A DNA stretch of 64,000 nucleotides from NCBI GenBank assembly GCA_015680685.1, contig MNCI01014694.1, forward strand, positions 935,136 to 999,135. The letters are read 5' to 3'. The translations under genes and the position numbers were made by a program. This stretch comes from Gnetum montanum. Lineage: Eukaryota; Streptophyta; Gnetopsida; Gnetales; Gnetaceae. A model generated the notes under the pieces. That model saw nothing but the letters and a program-made list of their open reading frames with translations. It did not search any database and was not told the DNA's origin. This document shows, in pieces, positions 11,351 to 21,442 of the stretch (position 1 is the stretch's first letter; the number at the start of each line of letters is the position of its first letter).

Positions 11351-11524
11351 GAAAATGCATCCTAGAGTTATAGTGAGAACAAGCTCCATTGATTACACAG
11401 TGGATAGGTATGGGATTATTGGATGGTGAGAATGGGTTCATGCCGCAGTGTGGAATCAAAACAAAATTGAGACACAACACAAGAAATGCGAAAGGAAATC
11501 CTATTGCTACAAAATTGATGGAAC

Positions 11525-14321
11525 TCATGTAGTTCCTAGTGGCGATGGCTCCTCCATGGGGGCTTTCCCCTTGTCTTGTGCTCCAGGTCTTGGGACTTGA
11601 TGGCGTTGAAGTATGGCCTAGAGTTTCTCCTCTTCAGTTCAGGGGTCCTGTGACATCCATGCCAATGTTCCAATGTTTGATGGAGTCGGCACTTCCCATG
11701 GGTAGAGTAGTTGCAGAAACATTTAATTTGCCTTGACATACCAAGCTGCAAACACCTGTCATTCCTTCTCGTAGGCTCTGGCTTTATCTCTGTATTCTTG
11801 GAAATCTGCAAGCCATCAAGCCAAATCTGTTGTGACACCTTTTTATCCCTAGTAGCCTACTTTAACCACCTCAAGTTTAGAATTTCCAGTCTCCAATTGT
11901 TCCAATATCTTCTTGCGTTCTGCAAATTCTGTTTCATATCTACTGTAGGTGGTAGCTACCTATTGCTCGAGATCTGTTCTCGCGTGCCCTGCTATTAACA
12001 TGGCAAGGTTGGCATATTGCAGGTTTGCCAACTCCATGTATTCTATAAGATCCTGGATCTATAGGTCCCAATTCTTAATTTCTGCTTGGTGGGCAAATGC
12101 ATAAGTGTCCAGTATGGCCCACTAGTCAGTGTGTTGAGCATTGATAGCGTTGATGTGGTACTTGGCCATACAAATCTCCTTCTCAATGATATGCTTATAC
12201 ATGCCCATCTAGTCCTAAAAGTTCTCCTTAAGCTTTTCATGTCGTTTAGCCTCGTTCTACCACACGCTTATCTCAATAGTTGTCTTCTAGCGGATAGCGC
12301 GTACCTCCTCCATTGAGAGGGTTCGATTCTCCCTGGCTAAATGGTTTATGTCTTGGTTGACTCGGATGAGTTGTTCTCATAATTGATGAAAATGTTCTTC
12401 GAGAACATTCTTTTTCTTTTCTACAGAGGTCAACTAAAGGTTGTTGGCAACAAGCTGCTTGTTTTCTTCTTGTAAGGCTTTGAGTGCCTTGTTATGCGCA
12501 TGAATTTGCGCTTCTGCTACAGAGGCATCCCAACCAGCCTTCTCTTTTTCTTTTGCCATCTTCTTATTTTCTATTAGTAGCTTGGTCAGTTGCTCAGTTT
12601 TGAAACTATCTAGCTAGTCTACGGGAACAAATTGCAAAGGGTCCCGCTGTGCTGCTTGTAGGGCCACGAGCTTTTCTTATAATTTTTGCACTTCCACTTC
12701 AGCATGCTTGGCCCTCACTTCTGTCAAGACCAGCTTTCCCTTAGTGGAAATGAGGTCTGATTGAATTACCGTAACATCCTGTGGGATGTCAAACAAGGTC
12801 ATCATTACTTGTCCTATTTGTAGTAATCGATCAAGCACATCCTCATGTTCCGCAGGAGTCATTGAGGTTCTGGCCAATGTTTGAGCATCCTGTGTTCCTG
12901 TGAGATCTGCCGATGGCACAACAGGTACATTGAATGATTCTTTAATGTGGTCCACGACCACTTCTGCGGCTCATGCTGCATCTTGGTGTTGCATGACCAC
13001 CACTGTGGCCCCTTCACCAGTTTCTAATTGCACCCGAAAATATGTAGTGTTTCTCGAGATCTGTTGTGACCAAGTGCTATCCCCTCCTCTTGTATGGATG
13101 GAAACTTCTCCACTTGTACAATCCAACGAAACTATGGGCTATATGGCATCGTCAATGATGTAGAAGAGGTTTGCATCATCATGACTTCCCCAACTAATCA
13201 TCTCAGTGATGGCCCTAAGATGGCTCATTGACAATCTATAATCTTGTGGCGATGGCGGTTGATCCTGCTGGCCTGTGCTAAGCCCTACTTCTTGTTGTTG
13301 GCTGGGACCCATGCTTGGAAGCTGGCTGGGTCATACAAGTTGGGTTGTAGTTAGCCCTACCATTTTTTCTTTTTCTTGTTCTAGTCCTAGTGTCTCACCA
13401 ATGAGTTTCCTTGTAGCTAGTGGCTTTAACAGTTCATCATATGAAGCATTTTGAGCTTTTCGGAGAACATCATTGGTGTATCCTTTAATACTAGCATGTT
13501 AGCACAGCTTCCTAATAAGACAAGGGAAGGGCAATGCAAGCTTCCCTATCTTTCGTTCTTCAAACTGTCTTAGGATCTCTGTAAAATATAGATGAGGCAG
13601 GTTAGCATTAACTTTTCCCATCAACACTGCGCATCCTCTTGCTGCATATGTTGAAATTATTTTTAGGCCCTTTGTGGGGAAGAGGTGATAAGTTTCAATT
13701 TTGAAATAGATCCTCTCTTCCATTGTCAATTCTCCAAACGTATTCTCTTTTTTGACAAATGCCCTTTCCAACCAAACTCGTCATACATCGGGGTTTGATT
13801 GGGTAAAAAAACTGAGCAACCTTTGGCCTTGTATTCGGAAGGTTCAATACTTCCAAAATGGCCTGTATAGAGAAATCAACTATCACACCACAAATGTTAG
13901 CTATGGTGCCTTGGTCTCTGTTGTGCCAGAATTGGTACGTTTCCCCTAAGTACCAAGAACTGCTTTCAGAGAGGACATGCCATAATGGGGATCCTTTGAG
14001 GTGATCCCTAATGGCCTCTAGAGCAAACTCTGCAAAAGATTCAAAATTTAATTCCACAATTACTGCGATGAATGTGGACCTTTCATGGATAGCTTGAACG
14101 CACTCCAGGGACATCGTGAGATGTTGTCCTTGTTCAGGCACTACACCTACTCCTCCTTCTACTTGTCTAGATTGTACAGTAGTAGGGTCCTCTTGATGAA
14201 TGCTAAATTATTGTTCCTCCTGCTCTGCATGCTGTCCAGCAGGGACTTGTTCTTCGCCTCTCCTAGGTTGTTTGCTTCCACCTTGAGCAGAACCTTCTTG
14301 TTGTTTACATTTTAGGGCCAT
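11525..14321 (-). pseudogene. R3 ORF3: plant-transposon-like domain plus long coiled coil
   Basis: The ATG at 14321 (MALKCKQQEGSAQGG) aligns with the R5 and R6 starts. After a Gln/Gly-rich N-terminus come the globular domain from about residue 90 (VVELNFESFAEFA over the reverse complement of an uninterrupted stretch, FSIQAILEVLNLPN) and, after a frameshift near 13760, EERIYFKIETYHLFPTKGL, RGCAVLMGKVNANLPHLYF and KLALPFPCLIRKLC. The ILMGK...LPFP-LI-LC pattern resembles the 'putative plant transposon protein' domain of plant gypsy extra ORFs (recognised from memory). A Pro/Gln-rich linker, IKESFNVPVVPSADLTG, and a heptad-rich Glu/Lys region of about 400 residues follow. The end is EEPSPLGTT then TGA. 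Several in-frame stops make it dead. Confidence 0.7.
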
Positions 14322-14606
14322 CTGCAATCACATGGGGCCAATCGTTAGTAAGGTTGTTTCCCAAGTCAGGTTATACCTTACTGCTTGCCTTAATAAATTT
14401 ATTTTATTTCCTTGCAATGTTTCCCGAAGGATTATAATATTTAGTCCATTTTGCTTAGGTGGTTTTCAACTTTAAGTTGTCAGTTTAACTAAGGGGATGC
14501 AATTATTTTTGGCACTATTAGCTTTAATATTATAACTAATTACCCTTGATAATGTCCTTCAGGAAATGATAAATTTCAAAAATGTTATGCACAATTTGGC
14601 ATGTGC

Positions 14607-14625
14607 CCTTCCTCCACGACTAAGT
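14607..14625 (-). other. R3 purine motif upstream of ORF3
   Basis: The minus strand reads CTTAGTCGTGGAGGAAGGG, about 285 bp before the ORF3 ATG. R5 has CTTAGTCGTGGGGGAGGGG and R6 has CTTAGTCATTGGGGGGTGGG at equivalent positions. Confidence 0.5.
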
Positions 14626-14783
14626 TGAACACTCCAGGTTCAAGTAGGTTCAGATGGAATAAAAATCGGAGGACTAGCAAGCGAGATATGGGTATGGGTG
14701 CAAGGGTCGTTCAATCGCAAGTCTTAGAGAGAAATTGGAAAAACTCCCTTGCATGAATGGTTGAAAACGACGGTAAGTGTTGG

Positions 14784-14812
14784 AGGGGGGGGGANGAGGG
14801 GGGGAGGGGGGC
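14784..14812. repeat. Poly-G tract with unresolved base
   Basis: Runs of G on the plus strand (poly-C on the coding strand of R3) are interrupted by single A and an N at 14795. R5 has a G run at the same place (31245-31257). Sequencing errors are likely here. Confidence 0.6.
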
Positions 14813-14820
14813 GCAGGTCA

Positions 14821-14880
14821 CATTTATATAGGTAAATGGAACACGATATCACGTATGTGATATTGCGTACATGATATCTC
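14821..14880 (-). promoter_or_regulatory. R3 ORF3 promoter-like region
   Basis: On the minus strand a set of GATATC or near-palindromes (GATATCATGTACG, CAATATCACATACG, GATATCG) is followed by a TATA box, TATATAAATG, at 14830-14821. The TATA box is about 505 bp upstream of the ORF3 ATG; R5 has it 508 bp upstream and R6 about 525-530 bp. The arrangement copies that of the LTR U3 (GATATC motifs, then TATA). It is probably a separate promoter for ORF3, by inference. Confidence 0.5.
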
Positions 14881-16269
14881 ATCGGCCACGCAATACTTAA
14901 GGCACAACACAATATCTTGAAATTAACAAGATAAATAAGGACATTTAGGCTAGTGTTAAAAGGTTTAGGATAATACAGTGAGTTTTGAAGGCACAATAAT
15001 TATATGGTGGTGGAATTAATCAATGAGGCCTCAAGTGGTAAGAGAAAAAGCGCATGTGATGGTTCATGGGAACGTTGGAATTTCGAGGGATAGTAAGAAG
15101 GGAAAGAATATCCTTGAGAATACCAAAGGGTAATAGATGGTGTGTGGAAGGTGGGTTATGAGTGCAAATTACAAGAATTACACAAGTGGGTCCTCCCCAA
15201 AGTAGGTTCCAACCTATAATGCCCTTGCGTAACCACACCTTCAAGTGTCCACGGGCACTAGAAGGGTTAAATGTAATCCACGCTGGTTCCACAAAACACA
15301 CACATGTAAGTATTACCGGAGTGAGGTAAGAATTCTATGCTACACAAGCCATGAGCAACACCTACATGAATAGCGAGATCAGACAGACCATAGAAGGGAT
15401 TGTAGAGATTGGGACATGAAGTAACTAACCCAAGGCACAGTGAATCCTCCGTGTAAAGCATGATTAATGTGTCATTAACCCGTCATTCCAAGATCAGCAC
15501 CAAGTCCATTCCTCTAATCAGTGACACGACATTGTTTCATCCCATGATGAGTAACTATGAGAGTACCATAACAACAAGGCGTATGATCACTTGGCGTTTT
15601 ATTCAAGGGAGGAGTGATTTTTGTTTTAGTGGCACTTGTTCTTTTTGTTTTCTTTTCTCTTTCTTCACTTTTTTTTTCTTCTTTCTTCTTTTTTGAATGC
15701 GGAATCCAGAGAAACCGCCAACCTTTAGGCATGGGTGAATGTCTTTCCAGTGGGACCCCTTAGAACAACATTGGATTTTTAAGTGCCTTTTCATTACTCT
15801 TACTCCCATTTTTCATTAGATCTACAAGGATCTTAGTACAACCACGTTGCATGATAACTCCTACAGACGTCACCAAAGAGAATCCACAAGTCCCCTTGAT
15901 GTCACACCCTAATCATTCCCTCTTGGTCCATCCATCTTCATTCTGGGTACAATGAACACGAAATTAATTTTTAAGTTTTAAGAATGTAAAGAATATCATT
16001 GTACCCTTGAACAGAACCTCTTATTTGTAGAACGGATGATGGGTGTTATGGGCTCATTGTCCACATAATTGATCGTTCGAGACTCGATAACATAGAACAC
16101 ACCTCAACCAATGAGCTACATGATTGTTTTATTTGTAGATGAAATTACTTATAAAAAGATAAAAAGACAAAAAGATAAAACAAAAAATTGAAAAAATGAA
16201 AAACTAAAATACAAAAATTGTAAAATTAAAGAAAATGAAAAATATTTATTAATCCTGCTTGTTATTAAA
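14881..16269 (-). other. R3 noncoding region between gag and ORF3
   Basis: There is no gene here. It aligns with 31330-32720 of R5, including the conserved block GGGTCCTCCCCAAAG at 15188-15202. The ORFs at 15460-15732 on either strand come from a T-rich run at 15640-15693 and are not real. The far end is A/T-rich like the post-pol region of R4 and R6, which suggests this is the old region between pol and ORF3 left after pol was lost. Confidence 0.6.
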
Positions 16270-17857
16270 ATGGGGGATATCCCCCATAACTAAACGGTTA
16301 AACATGGTGAGGATTAATAAATGAAAGATGAGGATCCTTGCATGTTGGAAACATTGAAACTTTGTCATATTTACCCCATTGGGGTTCACACACTTGATTA
16401 TAGTAAGCATAGTGGGGCAATTTGTAAGATGTGGTTCCAGGATAATGAGTTGATCCACTATGATACTTGAGATTGTAAGATGGTATGCAAGGACTAGGAT
16501 ATCACTCTCCATGGTTGTATTCATTGGGCCATATGATTGTTGGAATGTTAATTGGTGGCCTTGATGAAGTAGCACGAGGCGTTGGGTTCGAAGAGAAGGA
16601 TGCACCACAGTGTTGGACTTGTGTTGAGTTGGAGGATGCAGTGGCCTCGGAACTGTGTTGTCTCTTCTTATGGTCATGTCTAAAGAAGGAATGCCTTTGA
16701 TATTGAGGAGGTCTCTCACTATTGTTGGCAATAGTAGCACAAGTAATGTTTGTGGGTTGTTGCTGCAGTGCAACCACTTTAGGAATAGTTGGTGGCAATG
16801 TAGAAGGGGGGAAAGGATGAGAATGTTGAAAGCTAGGAGAGGTGTGAGGTACACAAGGCGGTGGTTGTGTTGAGAATGTGGGCTGATAGTATTGAGGAGA
16901 ATAATAATGCAGCGAGATAGAGTATGTTGATCCAGTTGGGGAAATAGGATGTTGGACTAGATAAACATTTGGATTCAGATGATACGAAGGGTGTCTCTAG
17001 TTTAGGGGTGGTTTCCCCCATGATTGGGATTGTTGCCACTGTGATCGAACATAGTATCTCTATACAAAGTTTGGATGTAACGTGCTTCCCCAATGCTCAT
17101 ATAAATGTGACAAGATTGGGCATTGGCCCTTGGGGTGATCGTACAGGCAAATGTTGCATTCATACTTCTGATTGGCAGTTGAGCTCTTATTTTCCTCATC
17201 CCTTCTTTCCGAATGTCTAATGATATTTTTTCTTGCTTCTCGGGTTGTCAAAACTCTATCTCCAATAATATTGATATATTCCCTACACTTTTTATGCATC
17301 CATTCCAACATATTATTGATCTTTTCCTCAACTTCCTCTAGCGATTGGTGTACTAGCAAAGATGGTTCTTCCACCTTGAGATGGGTTGATTTCTCTTTTT
17401 GATAATTATGGACCTTTGTTAAGTTGAGATTTTGGTCCCATTGATGTTTTTCAACACTCTCCCATCTAGCCATTTCTCCTTCTTCTTTTGCTACCCGCTT
17501 AATAAGCTCTTGGATTTGATGGATTCGTAGTTTGTATAGTTGACCTTGGGCATACATCCCTAGGGTCTCTCTTGTTACATCACGAAGCCCATCAATGATA
17601 TGGTACATTAGCCTTTCCTCGGAGAACTTATGGCCTAGACAGTTATTTAACAGTGCATAATATCTTTCTAAGGCCATGTCCAAGGGTTCATGTTGTGCTT
17701 GTTTTCACTTTTGGATTTGTTTCCTCAAGGCCGACACTCTTGCATAAGTTTGATATCTTTCGTTAAAGAGTTCTATCATTGTTGGCCAACGTCGTATTGA
17801 ATTTGGTTTTAACGATCTATACCATACTTTTGCTTGGCCAACGAGTGTCATTGTAAC
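16270..17857 (-). pseudogene. R3 gag, N-terminally truncated
   Basis: Homology with R5 gag begins at YRSLKPNSIRRWPTMIELF (about 17840) and runs through MDMALERYYALLNN and TRETLGMYAQGQLYKLR. A long uninterrupted stretch covers 17683-17060. The zinc knuckle is CNICLYDHPKGQC (about 17160-17121), a C-x2-C-x3-H-x4-C variant. The C-terminus is Tyr/Gln/Pro-rich, with a frame change near 16800, and appears to end at FSYGGYPPF followed by a TAA near 16265. The codons for SYGGY overlap the purine motif TTAGTTATGGGGGA. The protein would form the particle and bind RNA. Stops at about 17056 and 17000 and the missing first half make it non-functional. Confidence 0.75.
16277..16294 (-). other. R3 purine motif at gag end
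   Basis: The minus strand reads TTTAGTTATGGGGGATAT. It matches the post-pol motif of R2 (TTAGTTATGGGGGAGATG). It may mark the junction where gag was joined to post-pol sequence. Confidence 0.5.
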
Positions 17858-17862
17858 CCAGA

Positions 17863-18007
17863 AAAAGAATAATCATCCTCGAAATTTCTTGGACATTAAG
17901 CTTTTCCAAAGCCGAGGGCCTCGATGTCAACATTGAAAATTCAAGTTTGCTTGCCACACCAAGGAAAAGAATAATCATCCTGGAAATTTCTTCGACATTA
18001 AGCTTTT
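17863..18007 (+). repeat. 43-bp direct repeat upstream of the NLR gene
   Basis: Two copies, 17863-17905 and 17965-18007, begin AAAAGAATAATCATCCT and end GACATTAAGCTTTT with few mismatches; starts are 102 bp apart. They lie directly inside the breakpoint with R3. Confidence 0.75.
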
Positions 18008-18018
18008 ATTACTTTCAG

Positions 18019-18070
18019 AATGAATTTAAGAATCTCCATGTGCCTGCAAGCAAAGTAAAGCCCTTGACTG
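18019..18070 (+). repeat. 52-bp repeat, copy 1
   Basis: It begins AATGAATTTAAGAA and ends GTAAAGCCCTTGACTG, and recurs at 18606-18657, 83 bp before the NLR start codon. A segmental duplication of leader or promoter sequence is the simplest reading. Confidence 0.8.
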
Positions 18071-18605
18071 AATGCTATCACTTTCTTCCAAAAAGTGACA
18101 TGGTATAATTGTATCCTGGAAATAAAGTATTATTTACTTACAGAAAATATTAAAAGAGAAATCTACAGTGGCCCGTTGGCCTCATGCTTCTGTGCCTAGT
18201 CCATAAGAATCATGCTCCGTGTTTTCTTTTATTACTGATTTCTTAAGAACCCTCTCTGTAATTTACGTCAGAGCCGCTCATCTTTCCTTCTTTTCTGCTG
18301 TTCCGCTGCTGCGTTCAGCACGTCTAGCCCTGCTGCTTGGCCGCAGATCTACCCTTTTGCCGCTGCCATTTTGTTGGCCGTAGCTGTGCTCTGCTTGTTG
18401 CTGCTTGTGCCGCTGAGCACCTGGATCCTGCCCTACTCTGCTTTCACTGTGTTGCAGATACGTCTCCGGCTACCGCTCCTTGTACCAGACCTGGCCTGCT
18501 GCAGATTGCTGTAACCCGCAGCAGATCCATGCTCCGTTTCCCTGTAACTCTACGCTGCAGCTCCGCCTATCTGCATCCGCCCCTTCTGGTACGTTTATCT
18601 CCAAC
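18071..18605 (+). promoter_or_regulatory. Probable promoter / 5' region of the NLR gene
   Basis: It includes an ACGTCA element at about 18264 and a GC-richer, GCTGC-rich part (18290-18600) unlike the surrounding repeats. No single TATA box stands out. ORFs of 102 and 78 codons here are composition effects. Confidence 0.35.
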
Positions 18606-18657
18606 AATGAATTTAAGAACCTCCATGTGTCTGCAAGCAGGGTAAAGCCCTTGACTG
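18606..18657 (+). repeat. 52-bp repeat, copy 2
   Basis: This is the partner of 18019-18070. It is followed by a pyrimidine-rich stretch ending TTTTGTCAG at about 18714, which could be a splice acceptor of a 5'-UTR intron; this is not proven. Confidence 0.75.
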
Positions 18658-18739
18658 TGCAGTTCCTGCAATTGCATTCGGAAGTTGACTCTTGTCTGTC
18701 TCTGTTTTGTCAGTAAATTTTTGTTGATCTCCATTAGAG

Positions 18740-21442
18740 ATGGCAGCAGAGATTGGTATAGCCGTTGCTGCTGAGCTTTCAAAGGCTGCTGTGATTGCAG
18801 CCCTTAAAAAGATCTGTGGAGAAGCATCTCTCATTCGTCATTTTGATGATGATCTTCGTGAATTGCAAATCAACCTGAATTTCGTGCAAGCTTTTCTCAA
18901 AGATGCTGACAAAGCGTTCCAGAACAGAGATCTGGAGTTCACGAAAATTTGGATCCAAGAAGTTCGTGATGCGGCTTTAGAGGCTGGAGACGTCATTGAG
19001 CTAATTGCAGCCAGTACTGCCAGTGACACTCAAGGTTCATCATATTCTTTCACTCATTTTTTTCCTTTATTTTCCCCAGGATTTATGAATTTGGGGCGCA
19101 GAAGCATGGCTTTAAAAATTCGAAAGATTAATTCCAGACTCCAAAAAATAAAACAAGAGGCCATTAGTACACAGGCCGTGGTTATTCAAGAGCACATTGA
19201 TTTTTCCTTTGATACAGAGGGTTTATGGAAAAAATCTGAAGTTATTTATGAAGAGCAGGCTTCTGTAGATATGGAACCTAAGGTAGATGAAGTTGTTTCT
19301 TTGTTCAATAAGCATAGAGTTGTAGCTGTAGTGGGTATGGGAGGCAGTGGCAAAACAAGACTTCTACAACATGTGTATAGGTTAATGAAGTCCAGATTTG
19401 GAATATGTATATGGCTCTGTATTTCTCAATCATATAGCATTAAGCAGCTTCAGCTAGATGTGCTGCAATGCTTAGGAATCTCAACCCATGGAGCAAGTGT
19501 TTCAAGTGTTTCAGTGCTCGAAGCAGCTATCTATAATGCCATGAAAGACAAGCAGTGTTTTGTGGTGCTGGATGATATATGGGGTTTGGGGGACAAGGAG
19601 AGAGACCACTATTTAAATAATGTGGCTAATAAAATAAGATCCCTTGGATTCCTTGAAAATCAGGGATGTAAAATCTTGATTTCAACAAGAGATTTTACAG
19701 TAGCTGAACAGTTGGGTGCCCAAGTTTATAATATGCCACTCTTGTCAAAAGATAAAAGCCGTGAACTTTTCATGAAATACTTGCTTCCTCATTCTCACAT
19801 TGAAAATATGGTTATGAGCGAAAATCAAGATAAACTCGTAGGCAAGCTGTTGAAGAAATGTGGGGGACTGCCTCTGGCAATCATTGTTATAGCAGGAGTG
19901 ATGAAGCACCAGCAGCCTGACAACTGGCCTTCCACGGTGCAGCACGTAGAAATGTTTTCATCGTCATCATCCACCACCCAAAATCGACCTCCTCAGAGTC
20001 CTGTGATTACAGTTTTGATGCTGAGTTTCAATGCTCTTGAGCTTTGGGTGAAACCTTGCTTCGTGTTTCTTGGGGTATTTTCTGAGGATGAAAAGATTGA
20101 AAGTGAACAGTTGATAGGGATGTGGATGGCACAAGGATTCGTGGCATCAGAAGACGAGGGGCTTTGTATGTTGAAGCATCTCAGCAACAGATGTTTGGTG
20201 CAGTTGCAGCAACGGCCTCCAAATTTACAGAAGGAGTGGTCAACAAGAGAGTACTGGGTCACCATTCATGACTTGGTGCATGACCTTGCCGTGAGCCTGT
20301 ACAATGAAATGGGCGGCATCAGCATCAGCATGGGCAATCCCTTGATGGATGGCTTCATATGTCCGTCCTCCGTCCGTCTTCTGCTGCGTTTCGGTGGAGG
20401 CTGTTATCACATGGAGAAAAGGACTTTGGCAAATGCACGCGCTCTCCGAATTTTGCACTTTGACGCTAATTACCTGACAAGGCTGCCAAAGTGTGTGGGG
20501 AAGCTCCGGCTTTTGAAATTCCTCGATATAAGTGATACTCGCATACAAATACTACCCAGATGCATCAGACATTTGAAGCTTCTGCAGTATCTTTACATTA
20601 AGATTTTTCACGATGTGCCGCCGTGGGTTGGAGAACTGCAGAGCCTCAGCCATTTCTCCAATCATAGAGGGGGCGCAACGTGGAAAGAGGTTAATAAGAT
20701 AATGCCGTCCTTAAAAGTAGTGCGCGATATTTGGATTGAAATCGGCGGAAATGGTGGAGGAGACGGAAGCAGCAGCGGCAGGAAGGAAAAGGAGGACCAG
20801 ATATGGACATGGGATGATGCTTTTGGGCAATTCAGGCAGCTACAGCAGGTACGGCTTAACGTGTACGATTTTAAGAAGGGTGTTTGCCCTCCTGACAGTT
20901 TGGAATGGTTGCTAATCCGTGGACATTTTCGGTCGAGGACGATGCCTCAAGAATGGGTTCAGCATCTGCAAAGACTTGAAGTGCTGATCCTATACCAAGT
21001 ACAATTTCCAAGAGGCCAAGTGCTGTGTCAAAGGCTCCAAATATTAGAGATAGAAGGAGGATACTTCCAAGATTATTCCAAGGACATATGTCGACTTCCC
21101 CAGTTGAAGCGTCTTCGACTGGCATTTAACGGCCGATGTGAGATGCTTCCGCTGGAATTCGGAAAAAGGGCCGCATTTCCCAAATTGGAATCACTTGAAT
21201 TGTTATTTTTGCGGAAGTTAAGGACGCTACCTGTACTAGAGGATGGAGCTATGCCGTTCCTCCGTCAATTGTATATAGCTATTTGTGGGAGCTTGAAAGA
21301 AGCAGCTAGTGGTTGGGAACACAAAGCAGCAGCTCTTCCAATCTTGAACATAAGTCAAGCTGAGCCAGAACTTCAAAGGCAACTTCTTCGCACACGCAAC
21401 CGTGATGACGATTATGAACGCCCGGGCCTATATGATTTTTGA
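18740..21442 (+). CDS. CC-NB-LRR (CNL) disease-resistance protein
   Basis: This is an intact, intronless frame of 900 residues, and a cytoplasmic immune receptor by family knowledge. Residues 1-140 form an Rx-type coiled coil with an EDVID-like segment (VRDAALEAGDVIELI, 75-89). The NB-ARC domain spans about 175-500: P-loop VGMGGSGKT (198-206), kinase 2 CFVVLDDIW (273-281), RNBS-B CKILISTRD (310-318), CGGLPLA (374-380), RNBS-D CFVFLGVFSED (440-450), and an MHD-equivalent IHD (509-511) in TIHDLVHDLA. LRRs run from about 560 to 870 (LPKCVGKLRLLKFLDIS, LPRCIRHLKLLQYL), fewer than in many CNLs, and are split by a Gly/Ser/Lys-rich insert (669-686). The start is the first ATG, with no upstream in-frame domain. 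The key P-loop Lys and kinase-2 Asp pair are present, so ATP binding is expected. The ligand is unknown. Confidence 0.93.
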   Translation: MAAEIGIAVAAELSKAAVIAALKKICGEASLIRHFDDDLRELQINLNFVQAFLKDADKAFQNRDLEFTKIWIQEVRDAALEAGDVIELIAASTASDTQGSSYSFTHFFPLFSPGFMNLGRRSMALKIRKINSRLQKIKQEAISTQAVVIQEHIDFSFDTEGLWKKSEVIYEEQASVDMEPKVDEVVSLFNKHRVVAVVGMGGSGKTRLLQHVYRLMKSRFGICIWLCISQSYSIKQLQLDVLQCLGISTHGASVSSVSVLEAAIYNAMKDKQCFVVLDDIWGLGDKERDHYLNNVANKIRSLGFLENQGCKILISTRDFTVAEQLGAQVYNMPLLSKDKSRELFMKYLLPHSHIENMVMSENQDKLVGKLLKKCGGLPLAIIVIAGVMKHQQPDNWPSTVQHVEMFSSSSSTTQNRPPQSPVITVLMLSFNALELWVKPCFVFLGVFSEDEKIESEQLIGMWMAQGFVASEDEGLCMLKHLSNRCLVQLQQRPPNLQKEWSTREYWVTIHDLVHDLAVSLYNEMGGISISMGNPLMDGFICPSSVRLLLRFGGGCYHMEKRTLANARALRILHFDANYLTRLPKCVGKLRLLKFLDISDTRIQILPRCIRHLKLLQYLYIKIFHDVPPWVGELQSLSHFSNHRGGATWKEVNKIMPSLKVVRDIWIEIGGNGGGDGSSSGRKEKEDQIWTWDDAFGQFRQLQQVRLNVYDFKKGVCPPDSLEWLLIRGHFRSRTMPQEWVQHLQRLEVLILYQVQFPRGQVLCQRLQILEIEGGYFQDYSKDICRLPQLKRLRLAFNGRCEMLPLEFGKRAAFPKLESLELLFLRKLRTLPVLEDGAMPFLRQLYIAICGSLKEAASGWEHKAAALPILNISQAEPELQRQLLRTRNRDDDYERPGLYDF

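Larger units (their letters stand above)
10540..17857 (-). mobile_element. R3: gag-ORF3 retrotransposon lacking pol, 5'-truncated
   Basis: Minus-strand order from right to left: gag (17857 to about 16270), noncoding (16270-14322), ORF3 (14321-11525), short 3' leader, polypurine tract and 3' LTR (11333-10540). No protease, reverse transcriptase, RNase H or integrase sequence lies between gag and ORF3. R5 has the same organisation, and the two align from gag to LTR, so the pol loss predates both copies. The 5' LTR and the gag N-terminus are missing: gag homology stops at about 17857, at the edge of the single-copy NLR island. Confidence 0.8.

Noticed and set aside
15460-15809. Overlapping ORFs on both strands near 15.6 kb
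   Set aside because: They arise from a T-rich/A-rich run and fall in a noncoding region shared with R5, where they are not open.
17060-17683. Reading the 207-codon stretch as a host gene
   Set aside because: It aligns with R5 gag through the CNICLYDHPKGQC zinc knuckle and lies in frame with other gag parts.
18337-18716. ORFs of 102 and 78 codons just upstream of the NLR gene
   Set aside because: Cys/Leu/Pro-rich composition from a GC-rich stretch, overlapping frames, no domain and no conservation between the duplicated segments.
19745-21125. Minus-strand ORFs inside the NLR gene
   Set aside because: Shadows of the intact plus-strand frame.
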